Shown one piece after another: positions 51,657 to 61,384 of a stretch of DNA of 64,000 bases (position 1 is its first letter; each line of letters opens with the position of its first letter). The notes under the pieces are model-generated. The model was not told the origin of the DNA and ran no database searches. It was given only the letters and a program-made list of their open reading frames with translations. The translations under genes were made by a program, and so were the position numbers. Source of the DNA: JAAYXS01 sp043820985 (lineage in GTDB: Bacteria; Planctomycetota; Phycisphaerae; UBA1845; Fen-1342). The stretch spans positions 27,966 to 91,965 of the forward strand of contig JBDRDH010000032.1 of assembly GCA_043820985.1 (NCBI GenBank), written 5' to 3'.

Positions 51657-53159
51657 ATGCGGTATCAACACTGTATTGGATTGACGCTGGTTGTGGGTGT
51701 GGTCTGTGGCGCACTGGCCCTTCCAGTTTACGGCCAGGCGACCAGACAAATCGTGTATGTGGACGAGTCGGGCATGTGGATCAGGACGATTGTCGGCGAA
51801 TCGGGGGACCAACAGCCGGGCGTCGGAGAGCGCGACGGGAGTATCCTCTGGAGCTACAGCCACGCCAGCTCGATCGCCAGCACGGTAGCGCTCTGTCCCG
51901 TCGGGGGCAGCGCCTGGGCCGGCCAGGATCTGAACTTCGAGCGGATGCAGCGCTTCGAGATCAACGGGGACGGTACACCCAATCTCGAGATCCCGGGCGG
52001 TCCCAATAGCCTGGCGGCCGTGGCGGCTTCCAAGTATGCCGATTTGGCCGCGACCCTGGATACGGATCCCGTGCTCCTACTCTCGGTGTACGACTCGGTT
52101 GGCATGACGCCGCTGTGGAGCCATACGTTCCCGGCCGACTACGATGGTGCCACGTCGCGGGGGCTGGCCATCTCCAGGGACGGGAGCGTGCTTGCCTGCT
52201 GCATCTATGACAGCGGCGAGACCAAGGGCGAGGTGCGTTTCTTCGACGCGGCCACAGGAACGCCGTTGAATGTCTGGACATATGCGGGCTACCTGACGGC
52301 GGTCGATCTGACCGACGACGGATCGTTGTGCATGGTGTCGCAGGGTTCGAGCGGACGGGTGATCGACGTGGCCACCGCGACCGAGATCTTCACCGCCCCC
52401 GGCTCGGGCGCCGGTAACGTGCATCAGAAGATCTCCGGTAACGGCGAAGTGCTGGTGATGGGCGGTTTTCGGCTGGAGATATACGTCTGGAACAGCACCA
52501 CGTACACCCGCGTGCTCAATTACTCGGCCCCGACGTCCTGGTTCGGTCGCGGCGCGGCGGTCTCACGCGACGGCTCGACCGTGGGCGCCCTCAGTTGTGA
52601 TTATGGCGCCAGTTATCTCAACACGTCCACCCGCATCTGGGACGTCGCCACGGTCGCGCTGCTCGGGCAGTACAACACTTTTGGCTCCGGCAGCAATCAG
52701 GACTCAGTCGCCGACGCTGAAATGTCCGACGATGGCTCGACTTTCGCGGTCTGTTCGTGGGGCACCCAGTACAACGAACATCCCGAGGTGATGGTTTTCG
52801 ACCGTGACGTCAATATGATTGGCAGCATCGACACCCCCGGCTCGCCGTTCGCGCTGGATCTCTCCGGCGATGGTCGCTATGTGATGTCCGGCGGTAAGGC
52901 CGTCCACGCCAACACCATGGGGAGTGGTGGCGATGTATATATGTACGAATTCGAACTGCCTTACGGACTGGGCGACATGAACTGCGATGGCGCCGTGAAT
53001 TCGTACGACATCGACGGCTTCATCTGCGCGCTGAGCCCGGCCTGCGACTATGAGGCGCTGTACCCCGACTGCGACCGCATGTTGGCGGACTGCAACGGCG
53101 ACGGCGACGTGAACTCCTACGACATCGACGGCTTCATCGCCCTGGTCGGCGGCGGTTAA
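51657..53159 (+). CDS. Beta-propeller exported protein with dockerin-like tail, short-linker type
   Basis: 500 residues; the ATG at 51657 with GGAAAGGAG gives signal peptide MRYQHCIGLTLVVGVVCGAL. The body has WD40/quinoprotein-like blades (RGLAISRDGSVLACCIYD, AAVSRDGSTVGALSC, AEMSDDGSTFAVCS). The tail is DMNCDGAVNSYDIDGF, a short CDYEALYPDCDRMLA linker, then DCNGDGDVNSYDIDGF. Substrate or ligand unknown. Confidence 0.85.
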   Translation: MRYQHCIGLTLVVGVVCGALALPVYGQATRQIVYVDESGMWIRTIVGESGDQQPGVGERDGSILWSYSHASSIASTVALCPVGGSAWAGQDLNFERMQRFEINGDGTPNLEIPGGPNSLAAVAASKYADLAATLDTDPVLLLSVYDSVGMTPLWSHTFPADYDGATSRGLAISRDGSVLACCIYDSGETKGEVRFFDAATGTPLNVWTYAGYLTAVDLTDDGSLCMVSQGSSGRVIDVATATEIFTAPGSGAGNVHQKISGNGEVLVMGGFRLEIYVWNSTTYTRVLNYSAPTSWFGRGAAVSRDGSTVGALSCDYGASYLNTSTRIWDVATVALLGQYNTFGSGSNQDSVADAEMSDDGSTFAVCSWGTQYNEHPEVMVFDRDVNMIGSIDTPGSPFALDLSGDGRYVMSGGKAVHANTMGSGGDVYMYEFELPYGLGDMNCDGAVNSYDIDGFICALSPACDYEALYPDCDRMLADCNGDGDVNSYDIDGFIALVGGG

Positions 53160-53496
53160 TCGTGACCAGGTAAACGGCGCGCCGTCGGGGCATGCGGCAG
53201 GCTCCCACAGGCGGTGAAGATTCGTATTGACAGCCGTGCGCCACGGGCATCTGGCACGAGGACGGCCAGGTCGGCGTCGGCGCCGAAATCGAGATCTGCG
53301 TTATCGGAATGCGTCGGATCCACACCCGGCGGCGTTTCAATCACGCTCGGCGCTGCAGTATTCAACCGGCGGTTACACATTGCAGCGGGACGTCTCAGTT
53401 GTTACAATGGTTCTGAGGAAGTCCGATCTGTTACCATTATCGGCCGGTTCCATTGTGTCATCCTCGGTGGGGCCGCTGAAGGGAGGAGGAGAGGAC
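53160..53496. other. Intergenic region carrying a duplicated 3' flank
   Basis: The first 25 bp (TCGTGACCAGGTAAACGGCG then CGCCG) are identical to 49097-49121 after another dockerin gene. The rest holds no gene; the open frame covering it lacks a ribosome-binding site. Confidence 0.6.
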
Positions 53497-56190
53497 ATGT
53501 CCATCCACATCCGGAACCATCTTGTGCCGGTCTTTGTGTTTGCAGTTGCCGGCTTGCTGCTCGCCGGGAGCGCCGGCCCCGCCTGGGGGCAGTGCCAGTT
53601 CGAGGAAGAGGCGAAGCTGCTGGCCTACGACGGCGCGGAGGCGGATCACTACGGTGACGCCGTGGCTATCTCCGGTGACGTCATGATCGTCGGTGCCTAC
53701 GGCGACGACGACAACGGCGCCGATTCCGGCTCGGCGTACGTCTATCGTCTCGACGGATCGAGCTGGGGATTCGAGCAGAAGCTCCTGGCCTCGGACGGCG
53801 CGGCGGGCGACGGCTTCGGCTACGCGGTGACCGTCGAAGGTGATCGGATCATCGTGGGCGCCTTATTCGACTCGGACTACGGTGGAGAGTCCGGGGCCGT
53901 GTACGTCTTCAACTTTGACGGAGCAAGTTGGGTTCAGGAAACGAACCGGATTCTCCCCGACGACCTCGGGGCCTGGAAGTGTTTCGGGTGCGCCGTGGCG
54001 CTGTCCGGCGATGCCCTCATTGTCGGGGCGTATCGAGACGGCAACTTCGCCGGAGCGGCCTACATGTTCAGGCGGATCGCGGAGAACGACTGGGCCCAGG
54101 AGGCCAAGGTGGTCTCTTCGCCCGTTCTGGAATGGAGTCGGTTCGGCGCGTCAGTGGCGATCTCCGGCGACCTGGCGATTGTGGGTCATGGCGGAGCAAC
54201 CGACCATGGCGATGCTTCCGGCGCAGCTTACGTCTACCGCTACACCCCTGGTGCGCCGGGCACCTGGAACCAGGAGGTCAGGCTGACCGCCTTCGATGGC
54301 GCGGCGTGGGACGCGTTCGGCGGAGCTGTGGCCATTTCGTCGGATCTGGCTCTGGTCGGTGTGGACGGTGATGACGATGTGCTCGGCAACCGCGGCTCGG
54401 TCTATGTTTACGAGTACGACGCCGGCGACCCGGATCTGTGGGTCTACCAGACCAAGCTGCTGGCCTCAGACGCAGCCGAGGGCGATCATCTCGGCGTTTC
54501 CCTGGCCTTCACCGGAGAGAAGGCGGTCGTGGGAGCCTGCCTCTGGTCCGGGCCGGACGCGGGCTCCGCCTATGTGTACCGGTATGCCGGCTCAGCCTGG
54601 GTTGAGGAGGTTAAGCTGATTGCCTCCGACGGGGCCGACGGAGACCACCTGGGACTTTCCGTGGGCATCTCAGGTGACGTCGTTCTGGCAGGGGCGCGGG
54701 ACGATGACGACGCCGGCACCGACTCCGGCTCAGCCTATGTCTTCGACCTGTCGGCCACCAGCAACGAGACTCTGACCGTCTGCTGGGACGGCAGCGGCGA
54801 CTATACCACGATCCAGGAGGCCCTCGTCGACGCCTGTAACGGCGACCAGATCGTCGTGTGTGACGGGACCTACACCGGCCCCGGAAACCGCGATATCGAC
54901 TTCCTGGGTAAAGCCGTCACTGTTCGGTCGGCGAACGGTCCCGGCAACTGCATCATTGACTGTGAAAACCTGGGCATCGGATTCTACTTCGGCAGCGGTG
55001 AGACTCAGACGTCGGTGCTGGACGGCTTCATGATCACGCAGGCCGAGGGGATGGATGGCGGCGCGATCATCTGCTTCGGCGGCAGCCCCACGATCATCAA
55101 CTGCGTGCTGACGGGGAACTGGGCCGAGGTCGGTGCCGGCATCGGCTGTGATTGTTCTGCAAACCCCTTGATCAGCAACTGTGTGATCACTGCAAACGAG
55201 GTGGATTCGGAGGGGGCCGGTATCTGCTGTCAAGGTGACAGCAATGCGGTGATCACTGATTGCCTGATTACCGGCAACACGACGGAGGGCGTCGGCGCCG
55301 GTGTCTATTGCAGCGAGAGTAGCCCCACGATCATCGGATGCACCATCGCAGGGAACGAAGCCACTTTCTCGTACGGTGGCGCTATTTCCTGCCGGGAAAG
55401 CGACGCCCTCATCATGGGCTGCACGATCGCTAACAACACCTCGGGCACCGTGGGCGGTGGTGTTTACTTCGAAGGCGGCGCGCCGACGGTCATCAATTCC
55501 AGGATCACGCACAACGTAACCACGTACGACGGCGGTGGTATCTACAGTTACGACAGCAACGCCACGATCAGGGGCTGCACGATCTCGGAGAACCAGTCCG
55601 CCGTCTGGAGCGCCGCCCTCTATTGCGAGGGAGGCAATACCACGGTGATAAACAGCATCCTGTGGAGCGACGTGCCGGCCGAGATCGCCCACGTCTCCGG
55701 CGGCCTCTCGGTCACCTACAGCGACGTCCAGGGCGGCTGGGACGGCGAGGGCAACAAAGACACCGACCCGCTGTTTGTTGACCCCGACGGGCCAGACGAT
55801 GATCCCGGCACGTGGGAGGACAACGACTACCACCTGGGCGCTGGCTCACCGTGCATCGACACGGGCAACCCGGCCTTCGAGCCTGAGCCGGGTGAGACCG
55901 ACATGGACGGCGAGGTGCGCGTCTGGGACGGCGACGACGACGGCGGCGCACGCGTGGACATGGGAGCGGACGAGTTCGGCTCGTATGTACTCGGCAACAT
56001 GAACTGCGACGAGCTGGTTAACGCCTACGACATCGACGGCTTCATCCTGGCCGTGTCAACCTATCCGGACTTCGAGGAGTACTACGCGCTCTACCCTGAC
56101 TGCGATCCCATGCTGGCCGACTGCAACTGCGACGGCGACGTGAACGCCTACGACATCGACGGGTTCATCGCCCTGGTCGGCGGCGGTTAA
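53497..56190 (+). CDS. Large exported protein: FG-GAP propeller plus right-handed beta-helix plus dockerin-like tail
   Basis: 897 residues from the ATG behind GGAGGAGGAGAGG. After the signal peptide, about seven repeats of the form AISGDVMIVGAYGDDD/GSAYVYR form an FG-GAP beta-propeller (to about 420). A pectate-lyase-like parallel beta-helix follows (SPTIINCVLTGNWAE, NPLISNCVITANE, SPTIIGCTIAGNEA). It ends with MNCDELVNAYDIDGF and DCNCDGDVNAYDIDGF, where DG is lost in the first loop. Possible carbohydrate binding or cleavage is inference. Confidence 0.87.
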   Translation: MSIHIRNHLVPVFVFAVAGLLLAGSAGPAWGQCQFEEEAKLLAYDGAEADHYGDAVAISGDVMIVGAYGDDDNGADSGSAYVYRLDGSSWGFEQKLLASDGAAGDGFGYAVTVEGDRIIVGALFDSDYGGESGAVYVFNFDGASWVQETNRILPDDLGAWKCFGCAVALSGDALIVGAYRDGNFAGAAYMFRRIAENDWAQEAKVVSSPVLEWSRFGASVAISGDLAIVGHGGATDHGDASGAAYVYRYTPGAPGTWNQEVRLTAFDGAAWDAFGGAVAISSDLALVGVDGDDDVLGNRGSVYVYEYDAGDPDLWVYQTKLLASDAAEGDHLGVSLAFTGEKAVVGACLWSGPDAGSAYVYRYAGSAWVEEVKLIASDGADGDHLGLSVGISGDVVLAGARDDDDAGTDSGSAYVFDLSATSNETLTVCWDGSGDYTTIQEALVDACNGDQIVVCDGTYTGPGNRDIDFLGKAVTVRSANGPGNCIIDCENLGIGFYFGSGETQTSVLDGFMITQAEGMDGGAIICFGGSPTIINCVLTGNWAEVGAGIGCDCSANPLISNCVITANEVDSEGAGICCQGDSNAVITDCLITGNTTEGVGAGVYCSESSPTIIGCTIAGNEATFSYGGAISCRESDALIMGCTIANNTSGTVGGGVYFEGGAPTVINSRITHNVTTYDGGGIYSYDSNATIRGCTISENQSAVWSAALYCEGGNTTVINSILWSDVPAEIAHVSGGLSVTYSDVQGGWDGEGNKDTDPLFVDPDGPDDDPGTWEDNDYHLGAGSPCIDTGNPAFEPEPGETDMDGEVRVWDGDDDGGARVDMGADEFGSYVLGNMNCDELVNAYDIDGFILAVSTYPDFEEYYALYPDCDPMLADCNCDGDVNAYDIDGFIALVGGG

Positions 56191-56420
56191 TCGCGCCTTC
56201 TCATCAGCCGAACCGAGCGTGAGCTGCCGGCGAGGCCCCTGAATCCCGGCTGCGGGGCCCCGGTTCGTGGCTACCTGCTCGGCGGCATTCATGCCGGAGC
56301 CATCATTTGTCTTGGGTTCCCGCCGGCCAGCGGGTACCATAGCAGTTGAGTGCAGTTCTCGCGCGCGCCGGTTGCCGGCGGGCGCAAAGGTCATTCGTCC
56401 AGCGCAAAGGAGGTTCCACG

Positions 56421-58097
56421 ATGCGATCCACGCTCACCCACATCATCGCGATCAGTCTAGCCGCCGTTCTGCCGGTCACCGGCCTGGCGGCCGCCGAGCC
56501 GTTGCCCCCGGCCACTCACACCACCGCCACGCCGGCGCCCGGGCCCTGGTTCGCACCAGACGGCTGGGCGTTTAGCCTCGACGGGGAAGGCTGGGACGCG
56601 CGACTGCCCACCATCGTCGAAAACTGGCTCTATCCGATCTCCGCCCCCGCCCTGTCCGCGCCCCGCATCGCCGATCTCGACGGTGACGGCGTCAAGGACA
56701 TCATCCTCAGCACCTACTACACCGGCGCTAATCCCTACGCCGGCGGTTTCGTCCACGCCCTCGACATCAACGGTAACGCCTTGCCCGGCTGGCCGAAGGA
56801 CATCACACCGGGGCCTTTCCCCGGCAGCCCGGCCGTCGCCGACCTCGACAACAACGGCGACATGGAGGTGATCGTCGGCAACTGGTACCGGGCTTTCGTG
56901 TGGAATCACGACGGCACCGACTTCCCCGGCTGGCCCCAGAGCATCGGAACCTACAACTCCCCGGCGGTGGCCGACGTGGACAATGACGGCGACCTGGAGA
57001 TTATCTACACCTCAACCTCCAAGCGCCTGTACGTCTGGCATCACGACGGCTCGACGCTCCCCGGCTGGCCGTACCTCTCTGCCCAGTTGATCGGCGATCC
57101 GGCGGTCGGCGACATCGACGGCGACGGCGACCTCGAGATCGCCGGCGCCACCTACCAGGGCCCCACTGGTCCCGATCCGTTCGAAGTCTACGTGTGGGAG
57201 CTGAACGGTACCGTCGCGACGGGCTTCCCGGTCGCCACTTCCGGCATCGCCAAGGCCCCGGTGGCGCTCGGTGACGTCGACGCCGACGGCCAGGTCGAGA
57301 TCGTGGCCTGCGCGTACGACACCTCCAACAACGACTACCTGTACGTCTGGGATGCGCAGGGCAACCTCGAGACTGGCTGGCCCGTCCAGGCCACGTACAT
57401 CCGTCTCTCCGGGCCGGCCCTCGGCGACCTGGACGCGGACGGCGACCTGGAAATCCTCATCGGCGGCGCCCAGCCTTCCCCGCTTATGGAGAAGATCTAC
57501 GCCTACCACCACGATGGAACGTCAGTAACCGGCTGGCCGGTCGTGCTCACGCACCCCGGCGCCGCCGGCAACGTCAATTCCTCGCCGGTGATCGCCGACG
57601 TCGACGGCGACAACCAGCCGGAGGTCTTCCTCAAGACCCACGATCATCTCTTTGCGCTGCACGCCGACGGCACGCTGGTCGAGGGGTTCCCCTACTACCT
57701 CTCCGACGAGAACCACACCGGAACGACCACGCCCACGCCGGCGGTGGCGGACTGCGACAACGACGGTGACGTCGAGTTCGTTCACGTCTCCAACTTCGGC
57801 ACGGTGGCCTTCTTCGACCAGCCCGGCGGCTTCTCGCCGAACGACGCCTACTGGCCGATGTACAAGCATGACGCCCGCGGTACGTCATTCATGCCGCTGC
57901 CCGGCAAGGGCGACATGAACTGCGACGGGAACGTGAATGCGTACGACATTGACGGCTTCATCTGCGCCGTCAGTCCGGAGTGCGACTATGAGGGCATGTA
58001 CCCGGATTGTGACCGCATGTTGGCCGACTGCAACGGCGACGGCGACGTGAACTCCTACGACATCGACAGTTTCATCGCCCTGGTCGGCGGCGGTTGA
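56421..58097 (+). CDS. VCBS/FG-GAP exported protein with dockerin-like tail, short-linker type
   Basis: 558 residues; ATG 56421 follows AAAGGAGG. Signal peptide, then seven VCBS/FG-GAP blades such as DLDGDGVKDIILS, DVDNDGDLEIIY and DIDGDGDLEIAG, with intervening LPGWPKDITPGPFPGSPAVA. The tail carries DMNCDGNVNAYDIDGF, CDYEGMYPDCDRMLA and DCNGDGDVNSYDIDSF; the last Gly of the second loop is Ser, a variant shared only with the gene at 62309. Confidence 0.87.
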   Translation: MRSTLTHIIAISLAAVLPVTGLAAAEPLPPATHTTATPAPGPWFAPDGWAFSLDGEGWDARLPTIVENWLYPISAPALSAPRIADLDGDGVKDIILSTYYTGANPYAGGFVHALDINGNALPGWPKDITPGPFPGSPAVADLDNNGDMEVIVGNWYRAFVWNHDGTDFPGWPQSIGTYNSPAVADVDNDGDLEIIYTSTSKRLYVWHHDGSTLPGWPYLSAQLIGDPAVGDIDGDGDLEIAGATYQGPTGPDPFEVYVWELNGTVATGFPVATSGIAKAPVALGDVDADGQVEIVACAYDTSNNDYLYVWDAQGNLETGWPVQATYIRLSGPALGDLDADGDLEILIGGAQPSPLMEKIYAYHHDGTSVTGWPVVLTHPGAAGNVNSSPVIADVDGDNQPEVFLKTHDHLFALHADGTLVEGFPYYLSDENHTGTTTPTPAVADCDNDGDVEFVHVSNFGTVAFFDQPGGFSPNDAYWPMYKHDARGTSFMPLPGKGDMNCDGNVNAYDIDGFICAVSPECDYEGMYPDCDRMLADCNGDGDVNSYDIDSFIALVGGG

Positions 58098-58151
58098 TCG
58101 TGAGTCTGCCGGGGACGTCGCCGCACTTGTGAATTTCTCAACCGAGCCCTG

Positions 58152-59762
58152 CTACTGGCCCGTGAAAGCCGTTTGAAACACGGCGAAGTCCGCGAGATCG
58201 ACATCGCCGTCACTGTTCAGGTCGGCGTTGGCGAAATCAGCCGGGTCGCACCCGGGGGGCGGGTCGAGAACATCCGGGCCGGCCATGCACACGGCAAAGG
58301 TGCTGAAATCATCCAGGTCCACGTCGCCGTCACCGTCGAGGTCGCCGGGGGAGGAACCGGACTCGACGATGAGCAGCCGCTGGTCGGCCGGAACGTCGGT
58401 GAGCACGGTCTCCAAGCCCGAAGGCCAGTACACCCGCAGCTCCTCCACGCAGATATACGCACCCAGGCCAAACTCAAGTTCGAGAGAGTCCTGGCCGTAC
58501 TGGCCGTCACCCCCGCGCACCACGCGTGTCATGATCGTATCGCCGGAGACGACCGGGCGGATCTCGACCCGGGCTCCGATCGCGGCTCGATTAGAGATGG
58601 TTCCTTCGAGCTGCACGATGAGGTAGTGGTTGGCGAGGCCCTGGTGCTGTAGCAGGTGGCCGTCGTAGTGGGTTGCCAGGAACACGTCGAGGTCGCCGTC
58701 GTTATCGTAATCGCAGAACCCGACGCCGAATGCGTCTCCGGGATCGAGGATCCCTTCGGGCATCGAGCGGTCAGTGAACGTTCCGTCGCCGTCGCTGTGG
58801 TAGAGCCGGTTCTTGGCGATATGGTTCGAGGTAAAGATGTCCGGCCAGCCGTCGCAGTCGTAATCGAGGAAGTGGCACGTTCGGCCGTCGCCATAATCCG
58901 GCGTTCCGGAAGAGTACGTCACGTCGGTGAAGGTCTCGTCACCGTTGTTGTGCAGCAGGGTGTTGCGCACGTTTCCGTTTGAGATGTAGATGTCGAGCCA
59001 GCCGTCGTTGTCGTAGTCGCCCCAGGCGGTGCCCCTGCCGTGGCGCGTGTCGGCCGTTCCGGTGGCGGCGCCGACCTCGGCAAAAGTTCCATCGCCCAGA
59101 TTGTGATAGAGGCGGTTTTCGTTGTAGCGGGCGACGTAGAGGTCGGGCCAACCGTCGTTGTCGTAGTCGCCCCAGGCGGGTATTTCACAGCACGCTGACG
59201 TGTCGAGACCAGCCTGCGTGGCCACTTCCGCGAACGTCCCGTCGCCGTTGTTGTGATACAGGGCGACCGAGCCAAGGATGAAATCCAGCCAGCCGTCGCG
59301 GTCATAGTCGCACCAGGCGGCTCTACCGTTGAGCGTTTCGACAAATCCGGCGGCCTCATTCAGCTCGGTGAACGTGCCGTCGCCGTCGTTGTGAAAGAGC
59401 CGTGGCGTGTCCGTGATGAAGAAGGTGCTGGCGAGCAGGTCCAGGTGGCCGTCGTTATCGTAGTCCCCCCAGACCATGGCTTCCGGCTCCCGCTCGGTCA
59501 GACATGCCAAGCCCGCCTCCGCGGTGCGGTCGGCGAATGTCCCATCGCCCATGTTCTTGTAGAGCCAGAAGTCTTCGCTGGAGACGGCCAGGTCTAGCAG
59601 ACCGTCGCCGTCGTAATCGCCCCACGCGCACCCGCTGCCCGAACCGATCGGGGATATCCCCGACGCGCTAGTCACATCGATCCAGGTCTGCGCCCGGCTT
59701 GCCGTCACGAACGCGCTGATCAGCGTTCCCGCAAGACAGGCTCTTACAGTTTTGCTCCACAT
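58152..59762 (-). CDS. ASPIC/UnbV-FG-GAP exported protein with a different dockerin type
   Basis: 536 residues from the ATG at 59762 behind GGAGG; the frame extends to 59918 but that part is poor protein. Signal peptide, then seven or eight FG-GAP repeats (WGDYDGDGLLDLAVSS, WGDYDNDGHLDLLAST), then the ASPIC/UnbV domain with ARVEIRP and LRVYWPSGLETVL. The C-terminal dockerin loops are DLDGDGDVDLDDFSTF and DLNSDGDVDLADFAVF, which do not resemble the NCDG/YDIDGF type of its neighbours. It is the only minus-strand member. Confidence 0.87.
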   Translation of the reverse strand: MWSKTVRACLAGTLISAFVTASRAQTWIDVTSASGISPIGSGSGCAWGDYDGDGLLDLAVSSEDFWLYKNMGDGTFADRTAEAGLACLTEREPEAMVWGDYDNDGHLDLLASTFFITDTPRLFHNDGDGTFTELNEAAGFVETLNGRAAWCDYDRDGWLDFILGSVALYHNNGDGTFAEVATQAGLDTSACCEIPAWGDYDNDGWPDLYVARYNENRLYHNLGDGTFAEVGAATGTADTRHGRGTAWGDYDNDGWLDIYISNGNVRNTLLHNNGDETFTDVTYSSGTPDYGDGRTCHFLDYDCDGWPDIFTSNHIAKNRLYHSDGDGTFTDRSMPEGILDPGDAFGVGFCDYDNDGDLDVFLATHYDGHLLQHQGLANHYLIVQLEGTISNRAAIGARVEIRPVVSGDTIMTRVVRGGDGQYGQDSLELEFGLGAYICVEELRVYWPSGLETVLTDVPADQRLLIVESGSSPGDLDGDGDVDLDDFSTFAVCMAGPDVLDPPPGCDPADFANADLNSDGDVDLADFAVFQTAFTGQ

Positions 59763-59784
59763 TCCCACACCTCCAGTACCGTAT

Positions 59785-61020
59785 TTACTGCGGCGCCGCC
59801 GGTAGCTCGAACCGCATCGCGATTTGCATGAAGACGACCGGATACTCCACACGGCAGCGGTACAGGCGGAATTCGTCTTCCGGCCAGTCCAACTCCCGGA
59901 AGCAGTGGTGCATGGCATCGGTGTAGCGGGGCATCTCCTTGATTCCGCCGTGAATCCCCCAACCGAGGTACTCGACGCTTTCGTGGTCCGTCACGCGGTC
60001 CAGCGACCGTGATTCGAAGTCATCCACTGGACCGGTTGGTGTAATCCTGAATATGCCGACCTCCGGCTGGGCACCCGGCCACGCGTCCTTGCGCAGATAC
60101 ACTTCAAGGATCTCGCTCTCACACGGGACCAGCGGCAGCTTGGACAGCAACTGCTCAGAGCTTGCCTCGCTCGCGTAACGCGGCGCGTCGGAACTCAGCA
60201 GCAAGCCGAAGAGGTAGTTCATGCTCCCATCGAGGTCGAAGTCCGGTCCCGGAAGTGTGAAGACCACCTTCTTGCCCTGCCGAACCTGCCGAAACGGGGG
60301 AAACGGATCCGTGCTGAACTGGGAGATCAAACCGTGCCCGCTGGCAGCACTCACCGGATCCCCGTTCAGGCAGCGCAGGTCGTCCAGGATCGGCGTTTCC
60401 CGCTCATCCGTGCGCTGATACCCGGTGAGAACCGGCAGCGGCAGCGCGATTCCCAGGCGCCTAAGCTCGTTTAAGCCGAAGACAGTGGCGATGTCGCACT
60501 TGTCGGGCGACGCGTCGTTCGGCCGCAGGAAGTAGCTGGTCACCCCCAGACGAGCCTCGTAGCCGAGCCACTGACGCATACCCTGGAAAATCGTGCGCTT
60601 GCTCTGAAGCTCGAGATTTCTGCGGGCGTCGGGGCGGACGGTGGCCAGCAGCGCAGTGAGATTCCGCCGACCGCCGATCTGGGCGCGCAGTAGGTGCTCC
60701 AGCTTCTGGGCAGCCTCGTTGGCCTGTGATAGGCAGGCATCCGAGACATGTTCGCTGGCACTGTCGAGGAAGGAGCGGATGCCGCGATAACCCGGCAGGG
60801 AATCCACGAACAGCAAAGGGTCCCCCTTGTTGAGAGCCCCGAGTATTCGACGTGGAACGTTGGCATCGATGTGGAGGTAGCGGGCCAGGTCGCCGGGGCC
60901 GGCATAGGCGCGCGGGATGCTGGCCAAGACGCTACGGAGGGCCTCGGCTAAATCGGCTCCGCATGTGGACAGCCGTGCGATAGCCGCGTTTTCCTGGGAA
61001 ACAGCTTCTTCGGTCTTCAT
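59785..61020 (-). CDS. Unknown protein with N-terminal HTH-like region
   Basis: 411 residues from the ATG at 61020 (MKTEEAVSQENAAIA); upstream frame to 61200 is not protein-like. No signal peptide. The segment GPGDLARYLHIDANVPRRIL with LGAL looks like a winged-helix or XRE-type DNA-binding unit, followed by a hinge (GYRGIRSFLDSASEHVSDAC) and a 250-residue C-terminal domain. I have a vague family memory of planctomycete proteins of this layout, but no firm name. It is next to the ASPIC gene, 22 bp downstream. Confidence 0.6.
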   Translation of the reverse strand: MKTEEAVSQENAAIARLSTCGADLAEALRSVLASIPRAYAGPGDLARYLHIDANVPRRILGALNKGDPLLFVDSLPGYRGIRSFLDSASEHVSDACLSQANEAAQKLEHLLRAQIGGRRNLTALLATVRPDARRNLELQSKRTIFQGMRQWLGYEARLGVTSYFLRPNDASPDKCDIATVFGLNELRRLGIALPLPVLTGYQRTDERETPILDDLRCLNGDPVSAASGHGLISQFSTDPFPPFRQVRQGKKVVFTLPGPDFDLDGSMNYLFGLLLSSDAPRYASEASSEQLLSKLPLVPCESEILEVYLRKDAWPGAQPEVGIFRITPTGPVDDFESRSLDRVTDHESVEYLGWGIHGGIKEMPRYTDAMHHCFRELDWPEDEFRLYRCRVEYPVVFMQIAMRFELPAAPQ

Positions 61021-61131
61021 AGAATGCACTGTAGGCGGAAGTCGAGCGCGGATCAAGAGAGTTTCTAATGAATCTAAGATGCGGGCCATTAATATTCTAA
61101 GAGAATTCTTCGCCCGCGTCATAGATTTATG

Positions 61132-61161
61132 TTGACGGCAGTCCTCACTTTCCCCTACAAT
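61132..61161 (+). promoter_or_regulatory. Sigma-70-type promoter for the PEP-CTERM gene
   Basis: TTGACG and TACAAT are 18 nt apart on the plus strand. It points to the gene at 61385 with a leader of about 215 nt. The leader between 61168 and 61384 shows no other gene. Confidence 0.45.
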
Positions 61162-61384
61162 CGCTCCTGTCGGCTTGCTCGCTACGAAAGCCGCGTTCAA
61201 TGTTGAGAAGAGCTGTGCACCATTCCGCAGAGCCTATCGCCCGTCACCCCAAGCGTTCTCGTTGGTCCGCCTGTCGGCTTGCGTGCCGTGGCGCCCGGCG
61301 TCTTCTCTGTTATTGGCAATCACAGTAGAAAACCCAGCAGATGGGACAGGAGGAGAAGCGGTGAAAACAAGAGGAGAAAAAGCA

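Noticed and set aside
53227..53496. Upstream extension of the FG-GAP/beta-helix gene
   Set aside because: The extension lacks conservation and ribosome-binding site; a strong GGAGGAGG and signal peptide begin at 53497.
54730..55833. Minus-strand open frame of 367 codons
   Set aside because: Antisense to the FG-GAP/beta-helix gene, with Arg/Val/Asp-biased composition typical of a shadow frame.
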